Positions 32,026 to 41,541 are shown, numbered from the stretch's first letter. The stretch is 64,000 bases of DNA from Oscillospiraceae bacterium (GCA_017521325.1 JAFXCV010000068.1:1-64000); one strand, 5' to 3'. Notes: a model not told the origin generated them from the sequence alone. A program made the numbers and translations.

Positions 32026-32946
32026 TTGTCTTTTTCTGATAATGTGCGTGAAAGTATACGCAGTACCATTAACGATCAGGACAAGCGTTTTGCCTGCTTG
32101 TATGGAATGCTCCTTTATTGCAGAACCTTGACAAAGGATGAGATCTGCGTGAAAAGTGAAAGTGAGATTTTCGATTCTGTTTTCCCTATTCTGATGAAAA
32201 CAGTATTCGGTGCTGCAATTCCGCTTGAGATCACACGCAAGCCCCGAAAGGATGGCACCATTCTCTACATCTACCGCATCTGCGGCAGGGAAGCGGTTAC
32301 GAAGATCAGGGGGATGTTCCATATCCATGAGGAACGTCATATTGATATGCGCAATCTGCCGACCAACAGCATTGGGATGTTTCTTGGCGGTGTATTTTTG
32401 ACCTGCGGCAGTATGACCGATCCTAACAAGGACTATCATCTGGAATTTACTGCACCCACAGAGGCGCTTTGCAGCGACCTTTGTGACGTGCTGCTCAGCG
32501 TGGGGGTGCATCCGAATGTCACAAAGCGCAGATATGCATATGCTGCCTATCTGAAGGTCAGCGAAGAAATCGGTGATCTTCTGACGTTTATGGGTGCACA
32601 GCGCTGCACGCTTGATCTGATTGACATCAAGATTGACAAGGAAGTCAAAAACAATGTCAATCGCCTGAACAATTGCGATATGGCAAACATTGATAAGGTG
32701 ATCTCTGCATCCGAAAAACAGCAGGAGGATATCCGCCTCATTATTCAGAACGATGGTATGAAGGAGCTTTCGTCCGATCTACGGGAGCTTGCGGAGCTTC
32801 GTCTGGAAAATCCTCACCTGAGCCTGCAGGATCTTGGTGATATGCTCTCAAGACCCATCGGGCGTTCAGGTGTCAACCACCGTTTTCGCAAACTTGCAGC
32901 GATAGCGGAACGCTATCGGAAGGAGGGTACAAATGGCAGCAGCTGA
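32026..32946 (+). CDS. whiA: WhiA family DNA-binding regulator
   Basis: A 306-residue WhiA/YvcL homologue with an N-terminal LAGLIDADG homing-endonuclease-like fold that has lost nuclease activity, and a C-terminal helix-turn-helix (LSLQDLGDMLSRPIGRSGVNHRFRKL). In actinobacteria it drives sporulation genes; in Firmicutes it influences cell division, chromosome segregation and metabolism. The start is TTG at 32026, seven bases after a strong GGAGGTGA, a common arrangement for whiA. It overlaps dnaE by 14 bases, so the two are translationally coupled. Length and signature match the family well. Confidence 0.93.
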   Translation: MSFSDNVRESIRSTINDQDKRFACLYGMLLYCRTLTKDEICVKSESEIFDSVFPILMKTVFGAAIPLEITRKPRKDGTILYIYRICGREAVTKIRGMFHIHEERHIDMRNLPTNSIGMFLGGVFLTCGSMTDPNKDYHLEFTAPTEALCSDLCDVLLSVGVHPNVTKRRYAYAAYLKVSEEIGDLLTFMGAQRCTLDLIDIKIDKEVKNNVNRLNNCDMANIDKVISASEKQQEDIRLIIQNDGMKELSSDLRELAELRLENPHLSLQDLGDMLSRPIGRSGVNHRFRKLAAIAERYRKEGTNGSS

Positions 32947-35900
32947 AGATTTTGTGCATCTGCATGTGCATAGTGAATACAGCCTGCTGGACGGTGCATG
33001 CAGACTCAGGCAGCTTGTACAGCATGTCAAAGAACTCGGACAGACGGCTGTTGCAGTCACGGATCACGGCAATCTCTATGCAGCAGTTGCATTTCATGAT
33101 GCAGCAAAGGAAGCCGGAATCCGTCCGATCATCGGCTGTGAGGTCTATGTAGCGCAGCGTACCCGTTTCGATAAGGAACCGCTGCTTGACGGAAAAAGCT
33201 ACCACCTTGTGCTGCTTTGTGAAAATGATATCGGTTATCGAAATCTCATCAAACTTGTTTCCTTGTCCGGAATTGAAGGATTCTATAAAAAACCGAGAGT
33301 TGACCTCGAACTTCTCAAAAAATATCACGAGGGTTTGATCTGCCTTTCAGCCTGTATCGCCGGAGAAATTCCTCGGCTGCTGCTGGAGGGCAATTATCAT
33401 AGTGCAAAAGAGGCGGCGATGCGTTATCGTGAGATTTTCGGGGAGAACAATTTCTTTCTGGAAATACAGGATCATGGAATTCCAGAAGAACGAAAAGTGC
33501 TGCCGCAGCTTCGAAGACTTTCGATTGAAACCGGCATACCTCTTGTTGCAACAAATGACGCACATTACGTCACTCGCAATGATGCGACAATGCAGAAGGT
33601 CCTTGTCTGCATTCAGATTGGCAAAACGCTTGACGAACCGAATAGCATGGGCTTTATCGGAAATGAATTTTATCTCAAGTCCACGGAGGAAATGGAACAG
33701 CTTTTCCCGGATTCCCCTGAGGCAATCACCAATACGGCAAAAATCGCAGAACGCTGTCATGTGAATTTCAGCTTCGGCGAACGCAAGCTGCCATATTTCG
33801 TAAAGGAAGGCGTGCAGGATAATACAGCATATTTTCGTGCGCTCTGTACGAAGGGGATGTACCTGCGTTATGGCAATACTCCGTCGGATGCTGTGAAGCA
33901 GCGGCTTTCCTATGAGCTATCCGTCATTGAGAAAATGGGCTTTGTCGATTATTTTCTGATTGTCTGGGATTTCATCCGCTATGCCAAGAGCCGAGATATT
34001 CCCGTAGGTCCCGGCAGAGGTTCGGGAGCCGGAAGTCTGTGCGCTTATTGCCTTGGTATCACAGGTGTCGATCCCATTGCAGCCAATCTGCTGTTTGAGC
34101 GTTTTTTGAATCCCGAACGTGTCAGCATGCCCGACTTTGATATTGATTTCTGCATTGAGGGGAGACAAGCAGTCAAAGATTATGTCTGGCAGAGATACGG
34201 CAGCGATCATGTTGCTGAAATCATCACGTTCGATACGCTTAAAGCCCGTGCAGCCGTTCGGGATGTCGGGCGTGTCATGGATCTTCCGTATGCACTGGTC
34301 GATAAAACTGCAAAGCTGATTGACGGAAAGCTTACGATTCCCAAGGCGATTGAACAAACAAAGGAACTGAAATCTCTGTACGAAAGCAACGAACAGGTCA
34401 GAAAACTCCTTGATATGGCGTCCCGTGTAGAGGGAATTACCCGTCATGCCAGCACACATCCAGCAGGTGTTGTCATTGCAGCATCTCCCATAAGTGATTA
34501 TGTACCGCTTCAGAAAAATGATGAAACCATCGTTACACAATATGATAAGGATGTACTTGAGCGTCTGGGACTTTTGAAGATGGATTTCCTCGGACTTCGT
34601 AACCTCACCATCATCCGTGACTGTGTCAGATCCATTCGGCGCTATGAGCCGGATTTCTTCATTGATCATATTCCAATGGATGATCCGCAGGTTTTCAGAC
34701 TCCTTGGAAAGGGTAATACTTCCGGCGTCTTTCAGCTTGAAAGTTCAGGCATGCGTCAGGTGCTGATGCGACTAAAGCCGCAGAATATCGACGATATCCA
34801 TGCAGTGCTTGCTTTGTATCGCCCCGGTCCCATGGATTCTATCCCGACCTATATTCACAACCGGCATCATCCGCAGGATGTTCAATATCTGCATCCAATG
34901 CTTGAGGACATACTCAATGTGACCTATGGATGTATTCTCTATCAGGAGCAGGTTATGCAGATCTGCCGCAAGCTTGCAGGGTATTCCTACGGCCGAGCAG
35001 ATATCGTGCGTCGTGCGATGGCAAAGAAAAAAGCAAGTGAAATGCAGAAAGAGCGTCAGGTATTCCTCTACGGTTCCGGAAAGGATGACGGATGCATCGG
35101 TGCAATTGCAAACGGTGTGCCGAAAGATATAGCAGAGCGTATTTTTGACCAGATGGAAAGCTTTGCTTCCTATGCGTTCAATAAATCCCATGCCGTTGCC
35201 TATGCGCTCCTTGCATATCAGACGGCATATCTGAAAACCCACTATTTTGCAGATTATATGGCTTCCCTGATGACCAGCGTGATTTCCGATTCTCCAAAGC
35301 TTCTTGCGTATATGGATGAATGCCGAAGCTTCGGTCTGGAGGTGCGTTCACCGGATGTAAATACCGGCGAGTGGTGTTTTTCCTATCAGAATCATGCACT
35401 GGAATTCGGACTGCTTGCCATCCGAAATCTCGGTAAGGGTCTGATCGACCGTATGGTAACGGAACGGAATATGCACGGTAAATTTACAGGCTTTGTGGAT
35501 TTCTGCCGACGTATGTCCGCACATGGGATGAATAAACGTGCGCTTGAAGCCCTCATTCAGGCAGGTGCCCTTGACTGTCTTGACTGCAATCGCAGACAGA
35601 TGATGCTCAATTACGAACATGTCATGGATGTTGTGGCAAGCGGCGATCAGGCGATGGAAGGACAGATGAGTCTGTTCGGAGAATCCGATGCATTTGCTGC
35701 ATCCGATCTTCGCATTGCATACGCCGAGGAATATGATGTCAGCTACCTGCTTCAGATGGAGAAAACGGCGACTGGCATGTATATTTCAGGGCATCCTATG
35801 GAAAGCTACCGTTATTTGCAGTCCTTGCTGCACTGCACAAATCTTTCACAGATTACGGAGGATAAGGGCAGGAATTTTGCAGATCAGCAAACTGTCAGAT

Positions 35901-36394
35901 TTTTCTGTATTGTGCAGGGATTACGGAAGTTCCGCACCAAAAAGGGCGAAGAGATGTGCTTTGTAAATGTCGAGGATTCCGATGCATCACTGGAACTTAC
36001 GGTGTTTCCAAAGCTTTACAGCATTAGTACCCAAAGGCTTCGTGCGGAACAGATCCTGTATGTCAGCGGTAAAATTTCAAAGAAAGATGATGGTGTCAGC
36101 GTGATTGCCGACAGTATCCGTTCACAAGACGATCTTCCATTGTTGCTGCGTCAGATGCAGCTGTGTCTGAAGCTCAAAAGGGAAGAGGTTTCAATGCTTG
36201 AAACTATCAGACAGCTTTGTCTTGCATATCCGGGAGAAACGGATGTGATTCTTTTCCTGACAGATGATAAACGTTATGTCAGACCAACGCAGAGAATGCA
36301 GGTTGAAATCACAGAAAAATTCTATCGCAGTCTTTGTGAGCTTCTGCCAGCTGAACAAATCGGGTGTATTCCGCATCTGGCATTAAAAAAATAA
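32933..36394 (+). CDS. dnaE: DNA polymerase III subunit alpha
   Basis: A 1153-residue C-family replicative polymerase. The N-terminal PHP domain begins FVHLHVHSEYSLLDGA and keeps the metal-binding histidines. The palm carries GRGSGAGSLCAY and the catalytic aspartates D401 and D403 in MPDFDIDF. Helix-hairpin-helix and OB-fold regions follow (NKRALEALIQAGALDCL and VRFFCIVQGLRKFRTKKGEEM). In Firmicutes DnaE works with PolC, chiefly extending lagging-strand primers. Length is normal. It is coupled to whiA by overlap, with GGAGG ahead of the start. Confidence 0.96.
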   Translation: MAAAEDFVHLHVHSEYSLLDGACRLRQLVQHVKELGQTAVAVTDHGNLYAAVAFHDAAKEAGIRPIIGCEVYVAQRTRFDKEPLLDGKSYHLVLLCENDIGYRNLIKLVSLSGIEGFYKKPRVDLELLKKYHEGLICLSACIAGEIPRLLLEGNYHSAKEAAMRYREIFGENNFFLEIQDHGIPEERKVLPQLRRLSIETGIPLVATNDAHYVTRNDATMQKVLVCIQIGKTLDEPNSMGFIGNEFYLKSTEEMEQLFPDSPEAITNTAKIAERCHVNFSFGERKLPYFVKEGVQDNTAYFRALCTKGMYLRYGNTPSDAVKQRLSYELSVIEKMGFVDYFLIVWDFIRYAKSRDIPVGPGRGSGAGSLCAYCLGITGVDPIAANLLFERFLNPERVSMPDFDIDFCIEGRQAVKDYVWQRYGSDHVAEIITFDTLKARAAVRDVGRVMDLPYALVDKTAKLIDGKLTIPKAIEQTKELKSLYESNEQVRKLLDMASRVEGITRHASTHPAGVVIAASPISDYVPLQKNDETIVTQYDKDVLERLGLLKMDFLGLRNLTIIRDCVRSIRRYEPDFFIDHIPMDDPQVFRLLGKGNTSGVFQLESSGMRQVLMRLKPQNIDDIHAVLALYRPGPMDSIPTYIHNRHHPQDVQYLHPMLEDILNVTYGCILYQEQVMQICRKLAGYSYGRADIVRRAMAKKKASEMQKERQVFLYGSGKDDGCIGAIANGVPKDIAERIFDQMESFASYAFNKSHAVAYALLAYQTAYLKTHYFADYMASLMTSVISDSPKLLAYMDECRSFGLEVRSPDVNTGEWCFSYQNHALEFGLLAIRNLGKGLIDRMVTERNMHGKFTGFVDFCRRMSAHGMNKRALEALIQAGALDCLDCNRRQMMLNYEHVMDVVASGDQAMEGQMSLFGESDAFAASDLRIAYAEEYDVSYLLQMEKTATGMYISGHPMESYRYLQSLLHCTNLSQITEDKGRNFADQQTVRFFCIVQGLRKFRTKKGEEMCFVNVEDSDASLELTVFPKLYSISTQRLRAEQILYVSGKISKKDDGVSVIADSIRSQDDLPLLLRQMQLCLKLKREEVSMLETIRQLCLAYPGETDVILFLTDDKRYVRPTQRMQVEITEKFYRSLCELLPAEQIGCIPHLALKK

Positions 36395-36498
36395 AGTACA
36401 GCATACGGATTTTCCACAAAAACGCCCTTTTTTTCCGTGAAATCGCATGCACCTCTCACAAAGGTACAGAAATATGCCGGATTAACATCAAAAAGGGC

Positions 36499-36527
36499 TT
36501 GACATCAGTATCCAAATGTTGTAAAAT
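36499..36527 (+). promoter_or_regulatory. Sigma-A promoter for pfkA
   Basis: TTGACA (36499-36504), 17 bp, TAAAAT (36522-36527). Confidence 0.8.
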
Positions 36528-36577
36528 AGAATAGTAATGAAATATTTGCATTAGCAGAATGGAGAAGGAATAATATT

Positions 36578-37543
36578 ATGAAAAAGATCGGTGTATTAAC
36601 CAGCGGCGGCGATGCGCCGGGTATGAACGCTGCTGTCAGAGCAGTGACACGTGCAGCACTTTCCAAGGGTATGGAAGTGGTTGGTATTCAGAGAGGCTAT
36701 GTTGGTCTGCTCAACCGTGAATTTGTGGATATGACCGCAAGAAGTGTTTCGGGTATCATTCAGAGAGGCGGTACTGTACTGTATACAGCACGCTGCCCTG
36801 AATTCCGCAACATGGACGGTGTTATGAAGGGTAAGGAAGTATGTGAGGAGATCGGTATCGAAGGTCTGGTTGTTATCGGCGGCGACGGTTCTTTCCGTGG
36901 CGCAGGTGACCTGTCCTCCCTTGGCATTCCCTGCATTGGTATTCCCGGAACAATTGATAATGATATCCAGTGTACCGAGTATACTATCGGTTATGATACT
37001 GCAATGAATACTGCTATGGAAATGATCGACAAGCTGCGTGATACCACACAGTCCCATGCTCGCTGCTCTGTTGTTGAAGTAATGGGCAGACGTGCAGGTT
37101 ATATTGCAGTGAATGTGGCTATTGCTGTAGGTGCTGAGGCAGCGATTACGCTGGAGCGCCCGTATGATCTGAATGCAATTGCTGCTAAGATGATCCGTAC
37201 CCGTGATTCCAAGGGCGGCAAGAATCACTTCATTGTAGTTGTTGCCGAGGGTGTTGGACAGGCTGAGAATATCGCAAGATCCATCCAGGAAATGACAGGT
37301 ATTGAATCAAGAGCAACTGTTCTTGGTCATGTGCAGCGTGGTGGCTCTCCGACTGTTCGTGATCGTATTGCTGCAACAGAGTTGGGTTATCATGCAGTAG
37401 AACTGCTCGATCAGGGCATTGGCAACAGAATCGTTGGTTTTAAGGACGGCAAGATTTATGACATTGACCTTCAGGAAGGCCTGGCAATGAAGAAGCCGTT
37501 CGATGATGAAAGATACGACATTCTGACTGAAACTGCATATTGA
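36578..37543 (+). CDS. pfkA: ATP-dependent 6-phosphofructokinase
   Basis: A 321-residue cytoplasmic enzyme phosphorylating fructose-6-phosphate with ATP. Motifs: TSGGDAPGMNAAVR at the N-terminus, GGDGSFRGA for the nucleotide phosphates (the GGDGS form is that of ATP rather than PPi enzymes), the catalytic PGTIDNDI and the sugar-phosphate-binding VEVMGRRAG and HVQRGG. Length is standard for the bacterial homotetramer. It has its own promoter after dnaE and a hairpin after the stop. The coding sequence uses GGT/GTT/CTG-type favoured codons, consistent with high expression. Confidence 0.96.
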   Translation: MKKIGVLTSGGDAPGMNAAVRAVTRAALSKGMEVVGIQRGYVGLLNREFVDMTARSVSGIIQRGGTVLYTARCPEFRNMDGVMKGKEVCEEIGIEGLVVIGGDGSFRGAGDLSSLGIPCIGIPGTIDNDIQCTEYTIGYDTAMNTAMEMIDKLRDTTQSHARCSVVEVMGRRAGYIAVNVAIAVGAEAAITLERPYDLNAIAAKMIRTRDSKGGKNHFIVVVAEGVGQAENIARSIQEMTGIESRATVLGHVQRGGSPTVRDRIAATELGYHAVELLDQGIGNRIVGFKDGKIYDIDLQEGLAMKKPFDDERYDILTETAY

Positions 37544-37560
37544 TTCCAGATATATCGGCA

Positions 37561-37590
37561 GACGGCGTTGATACGCCGTCGGCTGTTTAT
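37561..37590 (+). terminator. Hairpin after pfkA
   Basis: GACGGCG (37561-37567) pairs with CGCCGTC (37574-37580) around TTGATA. The T-run is poor (GGCTGTTTAT), so termination may be partial. Confidence 0.5.
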
Positions 37591-37591
37591 C

Positions 37592-37692
37592 ATACAGAGT
37601 AGAAGCTTGTGCGTTAAGTGCCGATCAAACGGGGAGTTGTTGATCGGACGAAAAGGCAATGCCTTGCGGTACAGGTTTCGCATCCCGCTGAA
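37592..37692 (+). ncRNA. Tetrahydrofolate (THF-I) riboswitch
   Basis: The segment keeps the hallmark strings of the THF riboswitch: GAGTAGA, GCGTTAAGTG (37611-37620), GGACGAA (37646-37652), TTGCGGT and CGCATCCCGCT (37680-37689). Helices can be drawn: P2 AGCTTGT (37604-37610) with ACAGGTT (37671-37677), P3 CCGATCA (37621-37627) with TGATCGG (37641-37647), and P4 AAGGC with GCCTT (37653-37665). It lies directly upstream of folT, which it should repress when reduced folate is bound. The expression platform is probably translational, since no terminator is seen before the AGGAGG site at 37754. Confidence 0.88.
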
Positions 37693-37766
37693 TGTGTAAT
37701 TTAAAGCTCTCATAAGCCTTGAATTATGCACGAAGCTGTTATGGCTCGCATAAAGGAGGTTATATG

Positions 37767-38390
37767 ATGAGCTTTTTTTCTATGTTTACCGAATCTGCAC
37801 GGGAATTTACCCGTGTCCGTTCCATGTGCGTGACTGCTGTTTTTATCGCAGTATCCATGGTGCTTGAATTCTTTTCAATCGACATCGGGTTTGCTAAGAT
37901 CAACTTTGCGTTTCTTGCCATTGCCGTGATCGGCATGCTGTTCGGACCGACTGTTGGGTTTGCTGCCGGTCTTGCATGCGATGTTGTGGGATTTCTCGTG
38001 CATCCTACCGGTGCATTTCTGCCGATCTACACGATTGTTGCGGGATTGCAGGGCGTGATTTACGGCATTTGTCTGTATCCTAAGCACAACAGACTTGCGC
38101 CGACCATTACCACACGCAGCGGCAAGGAACTTGACGTGATGCTGCTCATTCGTGCAGCATTGGCAAGACTCCTTGACGTGGTGATTATCAACCTTGTGCT
38201 GAATACTGCGCTTAATCTGCATTATGGATTCATTCCGAGTGAAGCGCTTCATGTGGCAATCGGCATGCGTCTTACTAAGAATCTTGCATGTCTGATTGTG
38301 GATCTTCCCATTCTGTTTGTCATGCTTCCCGTAGCACATGCAGCTTATAAGCGCATGGGAGCCCTAGGTTCAGCACGCAGCAAGGCTTGA
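37767..38390 (+). CDS. folT: Folate ECF transporter S component
   Basis: A 207-residue integral membrane substrate-binding (S) subunit of an energy-coupling-factor vitamin transporter. It has six or so helices and the S-component pattern near the start (VTAVFIAVSMVLEFFSI, FAFLAIAVIGMLFGPTVGFAAGLACDVVGFLV). The preceding THF riboswitch makes folate the likely ligand. EcfA/EcfT subunits are not in this window and are probably shared and encoded elsewhere. Two adjacent ATGs exist; 37767 is seven bases from AGGAGG, 37764 only four, so I prefer the former. Confidence 0.88.
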   Translation: MSFFSMFTESAREFTRVRSMCVTAVFIAVSMVLEFFSIDIGFAKINFAFLAIAVIGMLFGPTVGFAAGLACDVVGFLVHPTGAFLPIYTIVAGLQGVIYGICLYPKHNRLAPTITTRSGKELDVMLLIRAALARLLDVVIINLVLNTALNLHYGFIPSEALHVAIGMRLTKNLACLIVDLPILFVMLPVAHAAYKRMGALGSARSKA

Positions 38391-38453
38391 TTTCCATAGA
38401 TGATTCGCCCGTAACCCCGATCGGATGATTCATTGAATTACATAAAATAATGC

Positions 38454-38482
38454 TTGCTTTTTTATGCAACTTGTTGTATAAT
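38454..38482 (+). promoter_or_regulatory. Sigma-A promoter for proC
   Basis: TTGCTT (38454-38459), 17 bp, TATAAT (38477-38482). Confidence 0.7.
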
Positions 38483-38521
38483 AGAAGTAAGCATTTTTTA
38501 TTCGGAAAGGAATTGATCACT

Positions 38522-39322
38522 ATGATTACTATCGGATTTATCGGTGCAGGCAATATGGGCTTTGCCATTATGAAGGGCGCTGCTGAAAGTGCGCTTGCAG
38601 AATCAATGCGCATCTATGCGTTTGATCCGGATGAGGAGAAACTTGCACGCCTGAATACATATGGCATTTCTTCTTGTGCAAGCGGAATTGAGGTTATCGA
38701 AAAGAGTAAGTATGTTTTTCTTGCAGTTAAACCCCAGATGTTTGATGTTGTTCTTGATCAGATTGCTCCTGCAATTAGCGAGGATACTGTTCTCGTTTCT
38801 ATCGCAGCAGGCATTACGGCAAAATACATCCGCAGTAAGACTCTTCCAAATGCTAAGGTGATTCTGGTAATGCCTAATACCCCCCTGCTGCTCGGAGAGG
38901 GAGCAACTGCACTTGCAAAGTGCGCTCCAACCAATGATGAGGAATTTTCCGCAGTCCGCAATATTTTTGATATCTGCGGTAAAACAGCCGAAGTTCCCGA
39001 AAATAAAATGAAAGAAATCATTGCAGTTAACGGATCAAGCCCCGCTTTTATTTACCTTTTTGCCAAGGCATTTGTGGACTATGCTGCAAAAGAGGGAATT
39101 TCCTCCGAAACTGCGCTGCCTCTGTTTGCACAGAGCCTGATCGGTTCTGCAAAAATGCTTACAGATTCTGGATATACCATCGAGGAACTCATCCGCATGG
39201 TTTCTTCTCCCGGCGGAACCACCCTTGCAGGTCTTGATCAGCTTTACAATGGAAAGCTTGAAGAAACCGTTGACGCTGCATGTACGGCATGTACAAAGCG
39301 AGCTTATGAGCTTTCGAAGTAA
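38522..39322 (+). CDS. proC: Pyrroline-5-carboxylate reductase
   Basis: A 266-residue NAD(P)H enzyme that catalyses the last step of proline synthesis. The Rossmann motif GFIGAGNMGFAIMKG opens the protein, VFLAVKPQ follows, and the C-terminal dimer domain has the family signature (SSPGGTTLAGL). Length is normal. The start at 38522 follows GGAAAGGA. It has its own promoter in the folT-proC gap. A SpoIIM-like membrane gene begins 56 bases later and could share the transcript. Confidence 0.94.
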   Translation: MITIGFIGAGNMGFAIMKGAAESALAESMRIYAFDPDEEKLARLNTYGISSCASGIEVIEKSKYVFLAVKPQMFDVVLDQIAPAISEDTVLVSIAAGITAKYIRSKTLPNAKVILVMPNTPLLLGEGATALAKCAPTNDEEFSAVRNIFDICGKTAEVPENKMKEIIAVNGSSPAFIYLFAKAFVDYAAKEGISSETALPLFAQSLIGSAKMLTDSGYTIEELIRMVSSPGGTTLAGLDQLYNGKLEETVDAACTACTKRAYELSK

Positions 39323-39378
39323 TAGCAGGTTCTGAATGCAGGGAATACATCATATACTCCTGTAAGGAGTTGATGTAT

Positions 39379-39984
39379 ATGAACAATCGGACAAGCAGGG
39401 GAATACCGCACACAATCAATTGGAGTTTCCATTTATTTTTCGGAGGATTTATACTTTCCGCAATGCTTGGCAGTGTTTTCTGTATACTGTATCCTGCGTG
39501 GGAAATCTGGCAAAATCCGTTTTTTACACAGGGAATGGGAATCTCTTTTCCGACATATTCCATGTCCGGTCTGATGATTCGTCTTTGTGTGATTCCCATT
39601 GCTTGGATGATTCTGGTAGCAGTGTCAGGAATGTCGCTTACAGGGATTCCGATCACAGGATTTCTGTTCCTGCTTCGTGCATCTGCACTTGGCTGTGTAC
39701 TGACACAGCTGTATGCCGATGAAGGAATACAGACAATTGCCTATGTGCTGCTTTTTGTGATGCCGTATGCTTTGATTTCCTCGCTCTTGTATATTCTGGG
39801 AATCCGTGAAGCCTCTCGTTTTTCTTTGTCACTCGTACGGATTTTACGGAAAAGCAATAATGACGAAATCAATCTGCGTTTGTATCTGATGCGTCTGATT
39901 GTATTGATTCTGCTCATGATCGTGACGGGAATTATACAGTGTTTCTGGCTGAGATATGTGTATTGCAAATGTGTCGGATTATGA
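39379..39984 (+). CDS. SpoIIM-like membrane protein
   Basis: A 201-residue protein with about five membrane segments. The pattern GFILSAMLGSVF near the start and, later, SLTGIPITGFLFLLRASALGCVLTQ-like spacing and a long hydrophobic stretch ending in LGIREASRFSLSL resemble stage II sporulation protein M and relatives, but similarity is loose. SpoIIM acts in engulfment by anchoring peptidoglycan enzymes; whether this organism sporulates is not shown here. ATG at 39379 is nine bases from AAGGAG; two earlier starts crowd the ribosome site. A DUF624 gene follows. Confidence 0.5.
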   Translation: MNNRTSRGIPHTINWSFHLFFGGFILSAMLGSVFCILYPAWEIWQNPFFTQGMGISFPTYSMSGLMIRLCVIPIAWMILVAVSGMSLTGIPITGFLFLLRASALGCVLTQLYADEGIQTIAYVLLFVMPYALISSLLYILGIREASRFSLSLVRILRKSNNDEINLRLYLMRLIVLILLMIVTGIIQCFWLRYVYCKCVGL

Positions 39985-40021
39985 AATGATTTGAATGTAA
40001 AGAAGAAAGGAAACGATAACC

Positions 40022-40969
40022 ATGGGTTTGTTTGGCAGTTATGAAAATGCCGGCGTGGGCATTGCAAAGGATGCCCCGAAAAAGAAACCGTTTTTTCGGT
40101 ACTGGGAGCTTGTAGGACGAAAATTTTGGAAACTCATTGAAGTGAACATGCTTTTGATGGCATCTTTAATTCCGCTGATCGGTGCGTTGTTCTCCGTGTT
40201 TTTTCTGATCAATGTCAATACTGCATTATCTCTCACTCTTGCAGCAGCTTGTATTCTTATTTTTATTTTGACATTTGGTCCGTCAATTGCAGGGTGTACC
40301 AAAATTTTTCGCAACTACACGCTCGAAAAACCGCTGTTTATCATGGATACATTTATCAAGACATTTCGCAGTTGTTTTAAACAGTCCTGTGTTATGGGGA
40401 TCATTGATCTTCTCGTAACTGCATCCGTTGCCAGTGGAATGTATGTATATCCCAAGGTGATCTCACAGATCAATCAGGGACAGATCGAAGGATCCGCAAC
40501 ACTCTTTTATGTCATGTTCATTGCAGGACTGAGCATTGCAATTGCAGTTCTTCTGATGAGCTTCTATGCCTATCTGATGATCGTCTCCACTGATCTGAGC
40601 ATGAAGAATATTCTGAAAAATTCTTTGGCACTGAGCTGTATTGCGCTGAAGAAAAATCTGCTCACACTGCTGATCGTTGTGCTTGTGTGCGGCGTGTTTG
40701 CACTTCTGACCTATCTGTTCCCGTATATCATGGTGTTTGTCCTGCCGTTTCTGCCGCTTTCCTTTGTGGGCTTTACGATCGTATTCAATTGCTACCCTGT
40801 TATTCAGAAATTTGTCATCAACCCCTACTATGCTCAGCGTGGTGAAGTAAACCCCGAAATGACTTATGCGCAAACGGGCGGCGAGAATGTATTTGAAGAT
40901 CAGGGCGGCAAAGAAAAGCCTGTGGAAGCACCCAAGAAGCCAAAGAAGAAGGGGAAAGTCATTTCTTGA
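40022..40969 (+). CDS. DUF624 (YesL-like) membrane protein
   Basis: A 315-residue membrane protein of the DUF624/YesL family. The opening MGLFGSYENAGVGIAKDAPKK followed by FFRYWELVGRKFWKLIEVN is characteristic. About six membrane segments follow, and a charged Lys/Pro-rich tail (KPVEAPKKPKKKGK) ends the protein. Many DUF624 genes lie next to sugar ABC transporters; here none is adjacent. Biochemical role is unknown. The start follows GAAAGGA. It ends 50 bases before the rpsO promoter. Confidence 0.8.
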   Translation: MGLFGSYENAGVGIAKDAPKKKPFFRYWELVGRKFWKLIEVNMLLMASLIPLIGALFSVFFLINVNTALSLTLAAACILIFILTFGPSIAGCTKIFRNYTLEKPLFIMDTFIKTFRSCFKQSCVMGIIDLLVTASVASGMYVYPKVISQINQGQIEGSATLFYVMFIAGLSIAIAVLLMSFYAYLMIVSTDLSMKNILKNSLALSCIALKKNLLTLLIVVLVCGVFALLTYLFPYIMVFVLPFLPLSFVGFTIVFNCYPVIQKFVINPYYAQRGEVNPEMTYAQTGGENVFEDQGGKEKPVEAPKKPKKKGKVIS

Positions 40970-41019
40970 GAACAAGCGTATAAGTTTCCAAAAACTTCAT
41001 AATTTTTTTGAAAAAACAC

Positions 41020-41048
41020 TTTACAAAACATTTGGTTTGTGGTATAAT
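41020..41048 (+). promoter_or_regulatory. Sigma-A promoter for rpsO
   Basis: TTTACA (41020-41025), 17 bp, TATAAT (41043-41048). Confidence 0.8.
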
Positions 41049-41054
41049 AGAAAA

Positions 41055-41138
41055 GGTCCGTGTACTTGGAATGGGGGTTACGCCCGCATCCGGGATTTTT
41101 ACCTGCCCCACTCTATGTTACGGATAATTAAATATTAA
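41055..41138 (+). promoter_or_regulatory. Folded leader of rpsO, possible S15 autoregulatory site
   Basis: An 80-base leader with possible pairing of TGGGG with CCCCA at its outer ends and CCCG-CATC-CGGG inside, the latter followed by ATTTTTAC. S15 leaders in other bacteria bind the protein and block translation. Assignment rests on position and pairing only. Confidence 0.35.
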
Positions 41139-41151
41139 AGAGGTGAAACAA

Positions 41152-41418
41152 ATGCTGCGTAAGGAAGAAAAGACAGCTGTCATCGAAGCAAACCGTACAA
41201 GTGAGGTTGACACAGGTTCTCCCGAGGTACAGATTGCGATTCTGACACGTCGAATCAATGACCTGACTGAACACCTGAAGGTGCACAAGAAGGATCATCA
41301 TTCCAGAAGAGGTATGCTGAAGATGATCGGTCGCAGAAGAAATCTGCTGGCTTATCTGAAGAAGAAGGACATCGAAAGATACCGTGCAATTATTGCGAAG
41401 CTGGGTATCCGTAAGTAA
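41152..41418 (+). CDS. rpsO: 30S ribosomal protein S15
   Basis: An 88-residue primary 16S-rRNA-binding protein of the small-subunit platform. It shows the S15 signature ([44 protein letters not shown]). Length is exactly typical. ATG at 41152 is five bases after GAGGTGA; an in-frame GTG at 41143 lies inside that ribosome site. A hairpin terminator separates it from pnp, the usual downstream gene, so partial readthrough is likely. Confidence 0.97.
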   Translation: MLRKEEKTAVIEANRTSEVDTGSPEVQIAILTRRINDLTEHLKVHKKDHHSRRGMLKMIGRRRNLLAYLKKKDIERYRAIIAKLGIRK

Positions 41419-41428
41419 TTGCGGATCA

Positions 41429-41466
41429 GGAAGGCAGTGGGGTATCCCTCTGCCTTTCCTTTTAAG
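41429..41466 (+). terminator. Terminator after rpsO
   Basis: GGAAGGCAGTGGG (from 41429) pairs with CCCTCTGCCTTTCC (to 41459) with minor wobble, then TTTT. Confidence 0.75.
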
Positions 41467-41505
41467 TAAATTCAAGAATTGCTGTGGCAGCGGTATATTA
41501 GCATC

Positions 41506-41541
41506 TGACCGTACCTCCGCAAAGCGGGGGCAGGGTTTTTT
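41506..41541 (+). terminator. Leader terminator before pnp
   Basis: CCTCCGC (41514-41520), AAA loop, GCGGGGG (41524-41530), then CAGGG and six T residues. It is the second hairpin in the 161-base rpsO-pnp gap, about 40 bases before the pnp start, so it may act as an attenuator or processing signal for pnp. Confidence 0.6.
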
